Assembly (NCBI GenBank): GCA_963277665.1
Contig: OY728120.1
Coordinates: 427,186,138 to 427,250,137 of the forward strand
Origin: Viscum album
Lineage: Eukaryota > Streptophyta > Magnoliopsida > Santalales > Viscaceae
Direction: 5' to 3'
DNA length: 64,000 nucleotides
Shown: piece by piece, positions 26,761 to 37,296 of the stretch
Position numbering within the stretch: the stretch's first letter is position 1
Layout of the letters: each line of letters opens with the position of its first letter
The notes under the pieces: generated by a model
The model's input: only the letters and a program-made list of their open reading frames with translations
Databases searched by the model: none
Told to the model about the DNA's origin: nothing
Position numbers and translations under genes: made by a program

Positions 26761-29119
26761 ACTACATGGGTTCTAATTCCCATCACATCGATACAAAAAA
26801 GCCTACTTATGCTCCTAATTCAAACTCTGAAAAAACAACCTCTTCCCTATATGTAGATAAAAATCAGAGTTACCATTATATCTATGAACCAATGTTTCAT
26901 GAATACTAAGAGAACAATGGAGAGGCTGCAATGCATATAGTTGTGTACATTAACATATAGTTTCAATTAGATAATTAGAACTAGGATAACCAATCCCATA
27001 TTGGGATTTGGGATGGATTCACAAACATGTCTGAAATCTATAAGATTGTCTCAGAGTATGATATAATACCTCTTTAAAGGGCATGTTGATCTTAACCTCC
27101 CATTATCTCAACCAACATTATTTCTAAGATATCACTCTTAAATTCCCATTGACCATATACCATTTGAAAGATGATCCACATTGACTCTAATTTATTGTAG
27201 TCATGAAATCGATCACATAGAAATGGTGAACCCTATTTGAATCCTTTAATTATGTTAGTTCTTTTATGAGAGACCACACAGGTCCATAAAGTAATTTGTT
27301 CAAATATGGATAGAAAAAATTGGGGAACCCAAGGTGAAAACATTAACTATGCAAAACCATTCATGGATAAAAAATGACCAATTTTTATCCTTTAACTGTG
27401 ACCGTGATTGATCAACCATGCCCTGTTATATATGATACTGCATTCACATGATTCTTGTTTTTGTTTCTTCTATGATTATTAGGACCCTGTACAATCTAAA
27501 TGGAATCACAAAATGATACAATGAATTAGAAAAAAACGGATAAGATGGCTCTCACTGAACACTTAAAGCTTCTATACACAACTAGGTAATATGTTGCTCG
27601 CTTCTCTGGAACACACTATCACCAAATCAATTCCTCTAGTGCCAGTTGGTGAATGTTATACATATTGAGTACCATATTAATGGATTCATCCCAACTTTAT
27701 AAGTAGATCATGGAAGCCTCTTGGTGATGAAACCCCATAGGCTTTCTTACCCATGATAGTCCATGAAGAAGATGGTGGCCCATATCAGTACATCAAACAT
27801 CTTTAGGTTCCATTCCATAGAGATCTGTAATACTGACATTCCATGTATTTGAGAGGTGGAAGAGGATTTCTACCATATCTAAGAAACTATCCAAGAGATA
27901 CCCAGTATGGATTCTATTCACCATGGTTATTGTCACTAATTCCTATCCCTGGAAGCTATAAACAAGGTTGTGCCTATCCCAATCATCCAGACTAAGACAT
28001 TTTAATGGAGCCCTTTCAGGGATATCTAATAACTACACCTCAATAGAAGGACCACATAATGAACATTACCAATACCATTGAGAACTATCGGCATATCCCA
28101 ATAGTGTCCTAGGGAAAATCCTACATAACCAGAAGTTGAAGGATTTTTATCATTTTTAACCATACAATAACATATAGTGTCATAAATTGAGAAGGAACAC
28201 ACCGTGATTATGGATTCTGATCCAAGAGAATCCATACTACTTATTTTGTGTTTCACATCAATAAATGTCATCAGTTTTTCACCAATTGATGATGAAAACA
28301 ATGATACTATCAAAAAAGAGATGGTTGTGGCCATATTTACCACCTAATATCTACCCAATATGTTTAAACGATCTCAATAGAAGAGAGTACCATTCAAAAT
28401 GAATTTGGAATTATAGAAATTGAGCAGAACAATTCTTAGTTATTCAGATGAATCAAGACAATTATGCAGGATCAATAGGTTGAATCCACTATGTAAAATT
28501 TAGCTGGACATCTTCAATGATAGATGAAAGATCATCTCACAAATGAAATCTTGATCATAAGCATCGAATTGAGACCACATCAATTGGGATATTTTACTAT
28601 TATAAAGATTCATTACCAACTTTTAACACTACTAAGAAGATCTCAACTTTTAGTTTAGTAATGTCATCTGAAGTTCAATCTAATTCAAGTATCCTAGGAA
28701 TTACTTTATTACATCATTCCCTAGTTGGATTCTCTTGAAGGCCATCATGAATGGGTAAAACTAGATAAAAATACTTATACAGAGTGGTTGTATTCGACTC
28801 CCCCAACACAACTTTGAGAACCCAATTCTCTCAACATTTTATAGAATAAGAGATCCTAAGTATCCCCTAAACCATTTCTTTTTTATATGTGGGCCAATTT
28901 TGGAAACTACAAAAATAATAAGAAGCTTCCAAAATTAGTTTATTTATGAAAACCCTAAATAACCCTACCTTTTCTTTGTATAATAAACTTATAAATATGT
29001 TAATTGACTGGTGGGAAGACTTGGGTCAAGTAATCCTATTCCAATTCAACTCTATACTGAGGAAACAGATTATGACCTCTCTAGAAGTAAGAAAAAAATG
29101 ATATATTAATGGATTTAAT

Positions 29120-29160
29120 TACAATATAGGAGTGTATAATGTACTCCTTATATATACATC
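29120..29160 (-). promoter_or_regulatory. TATA-like box followed by hairpin
   Basis: On the - strand, GTATATATAAGGAGTAC is followed by the inverted repeat GGAGT...ACTCC and then CTATATTGTAATTAAATCC. This layout is common at the U3/R border of plant copia LTRs. No LTR ends or partner were found, so this is only a motif-level suggestion. Confidence 0.25.
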
Positions 29161-29692
29161 TTCCCCCAAAATAGTTACAAGAGATGTTTTCTGAGAACCT
29201 ATAAAATGAGTTGTCAACTATGCTCATCCTCTTGTAGTACTACAATGGTTTCTTGGGGTTTTATAATGTAGACCAATATATAGAGGATTCTATTTGATGA
29301 AACAAGGAATGATTTTATCAAACACCCCAATAAAAATATAGAATCTAGGAAAATTTGAAACAAACGTCATTACTGTAAAAAAAGGTTGAGGCAATGAGAC
29401 CTTGAAATCTAGAAGACTAAAATTTATTCCTTCCATGATGATCATAGAAAAACCTGATAACATTGTTAGAGGTTAATAATCTAGATGTATAAGGGCATAA
29501 AAATCACCCATATTAAATCACTTACTATCATATATTTGGTTATATGATTAGGGAATACATCATTGTCAATGATTTTTTTTGCAAATGATGATTGAAAATA
29601 GTCATGTTTTATTGGGTTATCCAAAGTAACATGTGGGATATTTTTAAACCATCCTCCATAATGAAGGAAAATAATGGTTATAGGATCCATAC

Positions 29693-29860
29693 CCCTAAAT
29701 GGAACAATAAGAATAATCCTACCAAATTGAACATCAGATGAAATTACCTAAAATGGTACATTAGGCATAATTATTACAAATAGTATAACAAGAATCATCC
29801 CACTAAATGGTACAATGGGAACCATCCCTAAAAAAGGTATAGAGGTCACCGACCCATCAA
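29693..29860. repeat. ~27-bp tandem repeat, about six units
   Basis: Units start near 29,693, 29,720, 29,748, 29,777, 29,802 and 29,828, around the core TAAATGGTACAATAAGAATC. Since 27 is a multiple of three, one + frame reads a recurring nonapeptide like NGTIRIIPL, broken by two stops. It may be a decayed repeat-containing coding segment or a plain minisatellite. Confidence 0.6.
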
Positions 29861-31329
29861 ATTAGATACTCCACTATTGAGGAGAACAGATTCAACAATT
29901 TATCCATAAACATTATATCAACCATCTTGAAAGAAATTCCACCTAATTATAATTAGTGAACTCTTGGTGGGGATGATTTTGAACTTCAGAAATCTTCAAA
30001 GCCTTATCAATTTGTCTCTTCCTCTACTCCAGTAATTAGTAAAGCAGGATTTGGTGATTACTCACATTCCTCAAAAGAATGAATTATCTACCCTATTGAT
30101 GACTCAGATAACAATATTAATAGAGAACATTTTAGATGTCCACAAATTTTACGATCACCATGGTATATAATGGGACTCTCATCATCATCCTCACATCTTA
30201 TCATTGAGAATGGAAAATGATTCATCATGTATTTTTCTTATCTACCCCAAGCATATGAAAATTCCCCCTCTATTGAACTAAAAATTTCTAAAATTTAGTA
30301 AGAAAATCAAGATCTTTAAGGAATAATAATGATATTTATTCAAGTTCATTTTCCCTCGGGTGAAATGACAAGATATTTCAATAGAGGTTCTCTATGCGGT
30401 GATGTCCACCAAACCATAGGGTTAGTGAAATTTTTCATATTTTTAGGTTCCCTTGACCATTAGGATGGTGTAATTTCCATATTTACACCGATTTAATGGG
30501 TGTATTCTTGATGTTTTCAGACATTAGTAGTTTCCATAGAGTTTCTAAGAGTGGTAGAGTTCTCTAATCTAGATGATACATCATCAGTGTCTAGATCCTC
30601 TAATTCTTCAACATGTTCCCTAAAATTGATTGAGAATAGTAAACTTTCTACCAGATCCCAAATTCAAATATGTTTCCATTATAATATATGGATATATGAT
30701 GTGATGGGGAAACAACATTTTCATCCTTCTTTTTATGACATATAGAGGAATAATCATTCCTACTAGAACAATTCTCCAAATATTTTTCAAACTCCACGGA
30801 TAATGATTTGATTGATCTCACAAGAATATAATGACCTATATTGTAGGATTTGAGGGACCATTCCAATTACCACCCCTACCATTGATTTTTAGTGCATAAA
30901 TTCAGGAATTGTTTCGTCATTTATAATTATCTTTGAAAGAAGGTAGATGATTGGATATTGGAGCCACCAACACTGGAATATTCCCTTCAGTCATGTGAGC
31001 ACTCAAAATAAAATAAACAATCTATGTGAATGAATTTGGTTCACCCATCTCTCACTAATAGAAGAAACAAGTTATATTACTTTAATTGTTATAATGTGGT
31101 GGTATGCTTCTCATGTTCATTGGGGTACATAATTCATAATATTATAAGGATCAAGTGACCCATTGATACATTTAGTAAGGATTATCCCAATCATTTCTCT
31201 TACCACTGATTGTTAGGACATAACATCAATAAGTGAACTGTATTCAAGGATTGGATTCAGAAGAAGAAAATAAAAGGGCTTGATAGAGTTAGAGATTCAC
31301 AAGACACACACAACATGCATATGAGTCAT

Positions 31330-32345
31330 TCTCACACCAACATAAAACACTCCCTCCTAATGAGTTGTCTAAACAAAACATCCTTATCACAAGATATAAA
31401 AATGCATGACAACATCCTTATAACATGAGGTTGAACTTTACTGTATATTTCCTTGTCATAATTCTTAAAACTACAAAAATTATCTATTTCAAAATACTTT
31501 AAACCATAATTCATAGACGTCCTTGCCATATAATGTTTAACTACACATCTATCCGAGTGGTCTTTGCCATAGGATATTAAATTATATGACACATTTTTCT
31601 AAGATATTCAAACAAAGTGATGTTAAACTGCACCATGATAGTCCTAGATCGATGACTCTAAACTACATATTCTATAATCCTTTTCTTATGATGTTAAACT
31701 AAATGAAATAGGGTCACATTGTGGGAAAATTCGTCCCTTTTATATATTAGTTAGATCTATATATATGGTTTCTAATGTATGTGTTTACTTCCTCCTATTG
31801 AGTTTCATTATATAACTTCACACTAGGAAAATGAAATATCATATAATCCTAGCACTAAGATCTAATCCACATCAGGTTTCCTTCATTAATAATCCAAGAA
31901 AACTCTTCATTATAAATTCACTATTTATTATCTAGATATATACAAAAAATGTATTTCCCCTGTACCTATGTAAGATTTAGATATGAATAGGGAAAATATA
32001 TAAGAACTGAGTGTGGCTTCATTCCTATACCATGGGATACGTAGTAATATCTAGAGCTCGTATATTGGTCCCAATCATGAATTTTCATTTCCTTGAACAA
32101 TGTACATCCATGAGAGTCAATTCAATATTGATATTCTTACTTGGATTGAAATTAAAATCCCCCCTTTAGTTCACTATCATGGAAAATCATGTGGTTGAAA
32201 TGATTTCCCATATTTATCTTATTTATCATTCTCATCATGAATCATATGATCTTAGAGGTTCTAGGGATTCTCTTTTAATAGTAAAATTAATATACAATCT
32301 ATTAACTCAGTCTTGGTCATATGATATTAAATTGTATGACACACA
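31330..32345. repeat. Module with ~38-bp minisatellite cluster
   Basis: At 31,375-31,715 the words TCCTTATCA, CATGA and TTAAACTACA repeat every 35 to 41 bases for about nine units. The same unit appears at 32,290-32,345, directly at the CACTA insertion. Between them lies module sequence shared with 44.6 kb, such as GCTTCATTCCTATACCATGG (about 32,015). No gene. Confidence 0.6.
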
Positions 32346-33989
32346 CACTACTAAAAAACTGGGTTAATCCAGTGCTAAGGATTTAACAATTCTAGCTAAA
32401 TGATTTGTTAAAGGGTGTATTTTATCATCTCTTGGAAAAAATCACTAATAGAGGGGTTATTAGCACTATTTTAGAAGCACTAATAATGAATCCCCTTTAT
32501 CAATGCTTTTTTAGTAGCACTGAAAATTGTATACTTCAAAAATAATTATATTTCAAAAAAATAATACATAAATACATAAATATATAAATATATAAATATA
32601 TTATATATTATTTAAAATAATTTTTATATAAGGAAAATAAGAATGTATAGTTAATATATAAGATATTTAGTGAAAATGGATTATAAAATAATTTTAAAAA
32701 ATAATTTTAATTAATAATTTTTTTATTATTATTGAGTAATAGTAATATAATATCAATTTAATGATAAAAAATAAAAAAATAAATAAAAGATATAAAATAA
32801 GTTTAAAATTTAACTCAAAATTCAAATAATAATAAATTCTGATTCAGGTGTTTGTTTAAGATCTATCACATAACAAATCAAATCTTGAGATGAGTTCTAG
32901 GCCCTTGGTTGGAGAGGTAAACCGTTGTCATTATTTTGATGCCAAAAGGTTTTATAAGGCCTCCATAAAATGATTTTTTGTTAGGGTACCCCAATTTTTT
33001 AACATTATATAGATTTTTAGCCTAATTTAAGGGGGTCTTATTACCTTTTATGGTGGAGTATAAATTTATTCTCAGGATTAAATTCCAATTGATATTATGG
33101 TTTTGAAATTTTATCATTTTTTCACAATGTAGTTTTATTTATAATTAAATATTTGCATGTTTCGTATATTTATTTATAAAAAATGACTCATATAATTACA
33201 TATATCTATATATCTACACAAAAAATTATATTCTAATATATGTAAATCATTAAGTATTCTAAAAATGAATTTAAAACAATATCTAACCAATTATAAATTA
33301 TAAAAATATATTTATAATATCTATATATACATATGTGTGTGTATTAATAAACATATATATATATATATTATATTCTTGTATATGTAAATGAATATTTTAT
33401 ATAAAATTTTTAGACAAATATATGTATATATATATTACACACTCACATATATTGTATAAATGTATTTAACAATAATTATATAAATATGTGGATAAAAAAT
33501 ATATATGTAAATATAAATATAAATGAACAAAAGTATCATTAAACAGACAACAAAACAACACAGTGTAGTTGTAAAGGCATTCCATCTATGAAGTAGAGGT
33601 GCATGGTTCAAATCTAGGTGGGCATGAATGAGGCTGAAAATTTGAAAAAGCACTGATAAAAGGGGTAGTGGGGTAAAAGAAGCTGATAAATGTGGGGGAT
33701 CTCTATTAAAGGTGTCATGGAAGAACTGATAATGTGGTCGAGCTCATGGATGTCCAAAAAAAATATAATTTTACCTACTTTAGCTGCATTTCCTTTATTA
33801 GTGCTAAAAGGAACTGCTAAATTACCCTTTTAATATCATTTTTTATAGCACTATTAAAGAGGGCCTTAATAGATATTTTTTAGCATCGGTAAAATATTTG
33901 GCCCTTTAACCGCACTCTTGTTGGTAACACTTTTTAATCGCTGATAAAAGATGATTATAGCATTTTTAAAGTGCTCTTTTGTAGTAGTA
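32346..33989. mobile_element. Non-autonomous CACTA (En/Spm) DNA transposon
   Basis: The left end is CACTACTAAAAAACTGGG. The right end, read inward, is (T)ACTACTACAAAAGAGCAC, with the terminal base mutated. Both flanks carry ACA (32,343-32,345 and 33,990-33,992), the 3-bp duplication expected for CACTA elements. Subterminal regions are packed with AGCACTAATAA, TTAGTGCTA and related words in both orientations, typical binding-site clusters. The 1.64-kb interior is AT-rich with no transposase, so the element depended on another copy. It sits inside a ~38-bp minisatellite cluster whose halves rejoin when it is removed. Confidence 0.85.
33345..33375. repeat. (AT)n microsatellite
   Basis: An AT dinucleotide run inside the CACTA element, with GT-rich flank (TGTGTGTGTATT). 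Similar short runs occur at about 19,205, 22,627, 33,428 and 48,110. Confidence 0.85.
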
Positions 33990-34892
33990 ACATTTATAGA
34001 TACATGACATTAAATAGTGTTACATCCCCCATTCATCCAGCATGACCTTAAATGGCCTGAAAGGGTCTACTATATATGAAACAATTCTAATATTCCCCTA
34101 TTAAACTATTCTTTAACATGACCTACAATGAGGACACACTCCATTTCATCATAAATACAAGGATTATGATAATTCTATATAACCATTGTATCCGGGTTTA
34201 GTTTCCCTATTGATCAATGGGATAACACTAATTTAGTTTCATCTCACAACTCCAATCCAAGTCGACACCAAAGGTACCCACTACTTGTTTTGACCCATTA
34301 TCAAAATAGGAAGGTTCCCTCTCCCTGTATGTAAGCTAGATCGTTACAAGGAATTTTCTTTCAAATAACTACATATAGATTGATTTATTTTCCTTTAGGA
34401 TACATAATGAAATTTTTATCTTCTACTGTAGGCCTACATAAAAAACTGAAAACAATAATGAATTCCCCCTTTTCACCCCAGTGTCTGGGCCTCCACAACC
34501 TAGTTGAGCTCTCATGATGACCCAACATTAGGGGGAACCTAATTTCCTATATATGAGTTTGTTCTATATAGAGGATTTATGACAAGAATAATATGTGGCC
34601 TAATTAGAAATTCTTCCCATCCTACATATGAGTCCAATCTACATATGATCTTCTGGTATATATTAACGCCAGAATCTATGACTAGAAAACTGCCCCCCCC
34701 CCCCCCAATTTTGGTGTTTGATCTACCTCTATTCATATCTAGTATTTACTAAAGACTTACCACACCAAAATATGTTAGAAATATGTGTGGATATATTCAT
34801 ATATTCATATGATACATAGGGATTCCTATAATTCTTAAACTGGGTCCCACCATAAAAAAGTTCAATTTACTAGACCTTTTCTCTATATTTTA
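33990..34892. repeat. Repeat-family module between CACTA and gypsy
   Basis: It continues the minisatellite word ACATGACATTAAATAGTG right after the CACTA. It then carries a block at about 34,445-34,600 that aligns with 44,685-44,845; both hold a GTTGAG...CTCATGA or similar segment, then ATGAGTTTG(T/A)TCTAT, then ATAAGAATAAT and TGTGGC-type words. A run of 14 C is at 34,693-34,706. No gene is present. The right edge is the break where gypsy pol begins. Confidence 0.55.
34693..34706. repeat. C14 mononucleotide run
   Basis: Fourteen consecutive C in otherwise AT-rich sequence; a candidate for length polymorphism or assembly error. Confidence 0.95.
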
Positions 34893-34897
34893 ATTAG

Positions 34898-35221
34898 GTG
34901 ATAAATGGTGGTTGTGTTATTGATGATATTTTGGTGTTTTTTAAAAGTAAAGAGGAGCATGAAAGACATTTAAGGGTTATTTTTCAAACCTTAAAAGAAA
35001 TGAAATTGTATGGGAAATTCAGTAAGTGTGAGTTTTGGTTTCAACAAATTTCTTTCCTTGGCCACATTTTTTCAAAAGACGGCATAACTGTTGATCCTGC
35101 TAAAACAAAAGTTGTTGAAGAATGGCCAAGACCCACAAATGTAACTGGTATCCATAGATTTCTTGGTTTGGCAGTTTACTACCGATGTTTTGTTGAAATT
35201 TTTTAACGGTTATCTAGTGCA
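34898..35221 (+). pseudogene. gypsy reverse transcriptase, C-terminal part
   Basis: The frame opens with CVIDDILVF; the two Asp codons at 34,922-34,927 are the RT active site (usual form FIDDIL). Next come HERHLR and KCEFW, then FLGHIFSKDGI and IHRFLGLAVYYR. This is the palm-end, thumb and connection region of plant gypsy RT. Everything upstream of the active-site box is missing. One premature stop, TAA at 35,204-35,206, breaks the frame; reading continues in the same frame afterwards. Confidence 0.9.
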
Positions 35222-35800
35222 ATGACTAAGATAACTTGGAAGGGTGTTAAGTTTATCTGGAGAAAATATTGTGATGATTGTTTTCCAGAGTTGAAAAGAA
35301 GATTGGTGAATGCTCCAGTTTTGGCACTTCCTTACAGGAATGGGGAGTTTGTTATATATACTGATGCTTCATTGAAGAGACTTGGCTGTGTCCTTATACA
35401 GAATCATCAGGTAATTGCATATGCTTCACATCAATTGAAAACTCATGTGGTAAATTACCCTACACATGACTTGGAATTAGCAGCTGTTGTTTTTGCTCTA
35501 AAAATTTAGAGGCATAATTTTTATGGAGTAAAGTGTGAAATATATACTGGTCACAAAATTTTAAAGTATATATTCACTCAGAAATAATTGAACATGAGAC
35601 AGAGGAGATGGCTGGAATTAATCAAGGATTATGATTGTACAATTCATTACCATCCAGGAAAAGAAAATAAAGTGGCTGATGCTTTGAGTCAAAAAAGTTA
35701 TGCTTCATTAACAATGTTGCGTTTGGAACATGATCCTTTGTTTAAGGATTTGATGAGCATTGGAATAGATGTTGTTGGTGTAGGAATTTCTTCTGTTTTG
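35222..35800 (+). pseudogene. gypsy RNase H
   Basis: RNase H motifs are clear: [13 protein letters not shown] with the catalytic Asp at 35,363, and [13 protein letters not shown] with the Glu at 35,474. The third block, normally TDH, reads TGH at 35,546-35,554, so the third acidic residue is lost. It continues with [12 protein letters not shown] and [13 protein letters not shown], the normal end of the domain before the integrase linker. Stops at 35,507 (probably a former Trp codon) and 35,585 interrupt it. The domain would degrade the RNA of the RNA:DNA hybrid during reverse transcription. Confidence 0.9.
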
Positions 35801-35806
35801 TTTTAG

Positions 35807-36991
35807 GTATCAGTGAGATCATCCCTATTAGTAAGAATTAAGCAACCACAGAAGGAAGACAATGAGTTGCAGAAAAATGTAGAGCTGGTTCAGAAGGGTA
35901 AGTTGCCTGAATTCAACATTGATAATGATTGTGTTTTGAGGTTTGGGAAGAGATTATGTGTGCCTGGTGATTCACAGTTGAAGAATGATTTGTTATGTGA
36001 TGCTCATAGTTCCCTGTTTTCAGTTCATCCTAGCAGTACTAAGATGTACAGAGATCTGCGGGAGTATTACTGGTGGGATGGAATGAAAAGAGATATTGCG
36101 GATTTTACTATGAAGTGTTTGACTTGTCAGAAGGTTAAAGAAGAGTGGTAGTTACCGAAAGGGATGCTTCAGCCTTTACCAGTGCCAGAGTGGAAATGGG
36201 AAAATAAATCCATGGATTTTGTCGTGGGATTACCGAAGACATCTAAAGGTAATAATGCAATCTGGGTTATTGTTGATCACTTGACTAAATCTTCTCATTT
36301 CGTTGCCATACGAGATAATTTTTCCCTAGATCAACTTTCCTATTTGTATCTTAAAGATATAGTCAGGTTACATGGATTTCCTCTCTCCATTGTATATGAC
36401 CGTGATCCCAGGATTACTTCTAACTTTTGGAAAGGCCTTCAGAAGTCGTTGGGTACTGAATTAAATTTTAGTATAGCTTTTCATCCGCAATCAGATGGAC
36501 AGTTAGAACGAATAATTCAGAACATGGAGGATATGCTACGAGCTTGTTCGATGGATTATCAGGGAATTTGGGACCAACATCATTATTTGGTTGAGTTTTC
36601 TTATAATAACAGTTTTCATTCCATTATACAGATGGCACCATTTGAGGCATTATATGGGAAGCAGTGTCGAACTCCAGCTTTTTGGGATGATGTGGGTGAA
36701 AGGAAGCTGATGGGACCAGAATTGGTAGAAGAGATGGCAGAAAAAGTACAGTTGATCTAGAAACACATGAGAACAGCTCAGAGCAGACAAAAAAGTTATG
36801 CCGATAACCGGAGGAAGGATCTATCTTTTGAGGTAGGTGATCATGTTTTTCTCAAGGTTTCTCCATGGAAAAGTGTGATGCGATTTGGTAAGAAAGGAAA
36901 GCTGAGTCCAAGGTTCATTGGAAAAAATGAAATTCTGGATAAAGTTGGATCAGTTGCTTACCGAGTGGCTTTACCTCCGAGTTTATCTTAG
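35807..36991 (+). pseudogene. gypsy integrase
   Basis: The zinc-binding HHCC residues are all present (His at 36,005 and 36,026, Cys at 36,116 and 36,125). The catalytic D-D-E triad is also present: SMDFVVGLPK with Asp at 36,215, VYDRDPR with Asp at 36,398, and DGQLER with Glu at 36,506. Downstream is the DHVFLKVSPWK and KLSPRFIG block, where the usual GPY/F motif reads GKN, then AYRVALPP. Stops at 35,804, 36,149, 36,758 and 36,989 break the frame, with no frameshift. At 36,149 the neighbours suggest an original CAG codon. Confidence 0.92.
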
Positions 36992-37249
36992 GTACATAAT
37001 GTTTTTCATCTTTCGATGTTGAGGAAGTATATTCCAGATCCATCTCATGTTTTGAGTCCAGAGGTAGTTCAACTGGAAGAGAACCTATCTTATGAAGAAA
37101 AAACAGTCCAGATTCTTGACCGAAGAGAGAAAGTGTTGCGAAATAAGGTAATTCACCAGGTATAGGTTTTGTGGAAAAACCATATGGTTGAAGAGGCAAC
37201 GTGGGAATCTGAAAATGCTATGAGGGATAAATACCCCCACTTATTTTGA
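36992..37249 (+). pseudogene. gypsy chromodomain
   Basis: After VHNVFHLSMLRKYI, the standard end of integrase, the frame carries QILDRREKVLRNK and VLWKNHMVEEATWE, ending YPHLF. This is the chromodomain of plant chromoviruses, thought to guide insertion into heterochromatin. One premature stop is at 37,163-37,165. The natural end of the polyprotein is TGA at 37,247-37,249, about 35 bases before the polypurine tract. Confidence 0.9.
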
Positions 37250-37281
37250 TAAGTGAATAAAATTGCGAGGACGCAATTCCT

Positions 37282-37296
37282 AAAAGGGGGGAAGGA
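37282..37296 (+). other. Polypurine tract of the plus-strand gypsy element
   Basis: AAAAGGGGGGAAGGA directly before the LTR start TGTAACATCCC. This is the plus-strand DNA primer of LTR elements and fixes both the orientation and the LTR boundary. Confidence 0.9.

Larger units (their letters stand above)
26761..31329. other. Unassigned part of the repeat family
   Basis: No convincing domain is found in 4.6 kb. Reverse frames of 105 (28,026-28,343), 69 (29,481-29,690) and 72 codons (30,648-30,866) match no family I can name. A reverse-strand LTR- or promoter-like patch lies at about 29,040-29,480, and a ~27-bp repeat at 29,693-29,860. The remainder is AT-rich sequence similar in style to the A/B family. 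Confidence 0.35.

Noticed and set aside
28026..28343. 105-codon reverse frame, among the longest outside transposable elements
   Set aside because: No known domain, no second copy in frame, no promoter or splice context; a length like this occurs by chance in 64 kb.
29481..29690. Reverse frame with a start (ITIIFLHYGG) reminiscent of MuDR-type transposases
   Set aside because: Only about ten residues look similar, no downstream transposase domain was found, and no Mutator-type termini flank it.
33560..33630. Functional tRNA gene
   Set aside because: The anticodon and acceptor stems do not pair; only box-like motifs remain.
36915..37199. 94-codon reverse frame
   Set aside because: Antisense shadow of the integrase/chromodomain end.
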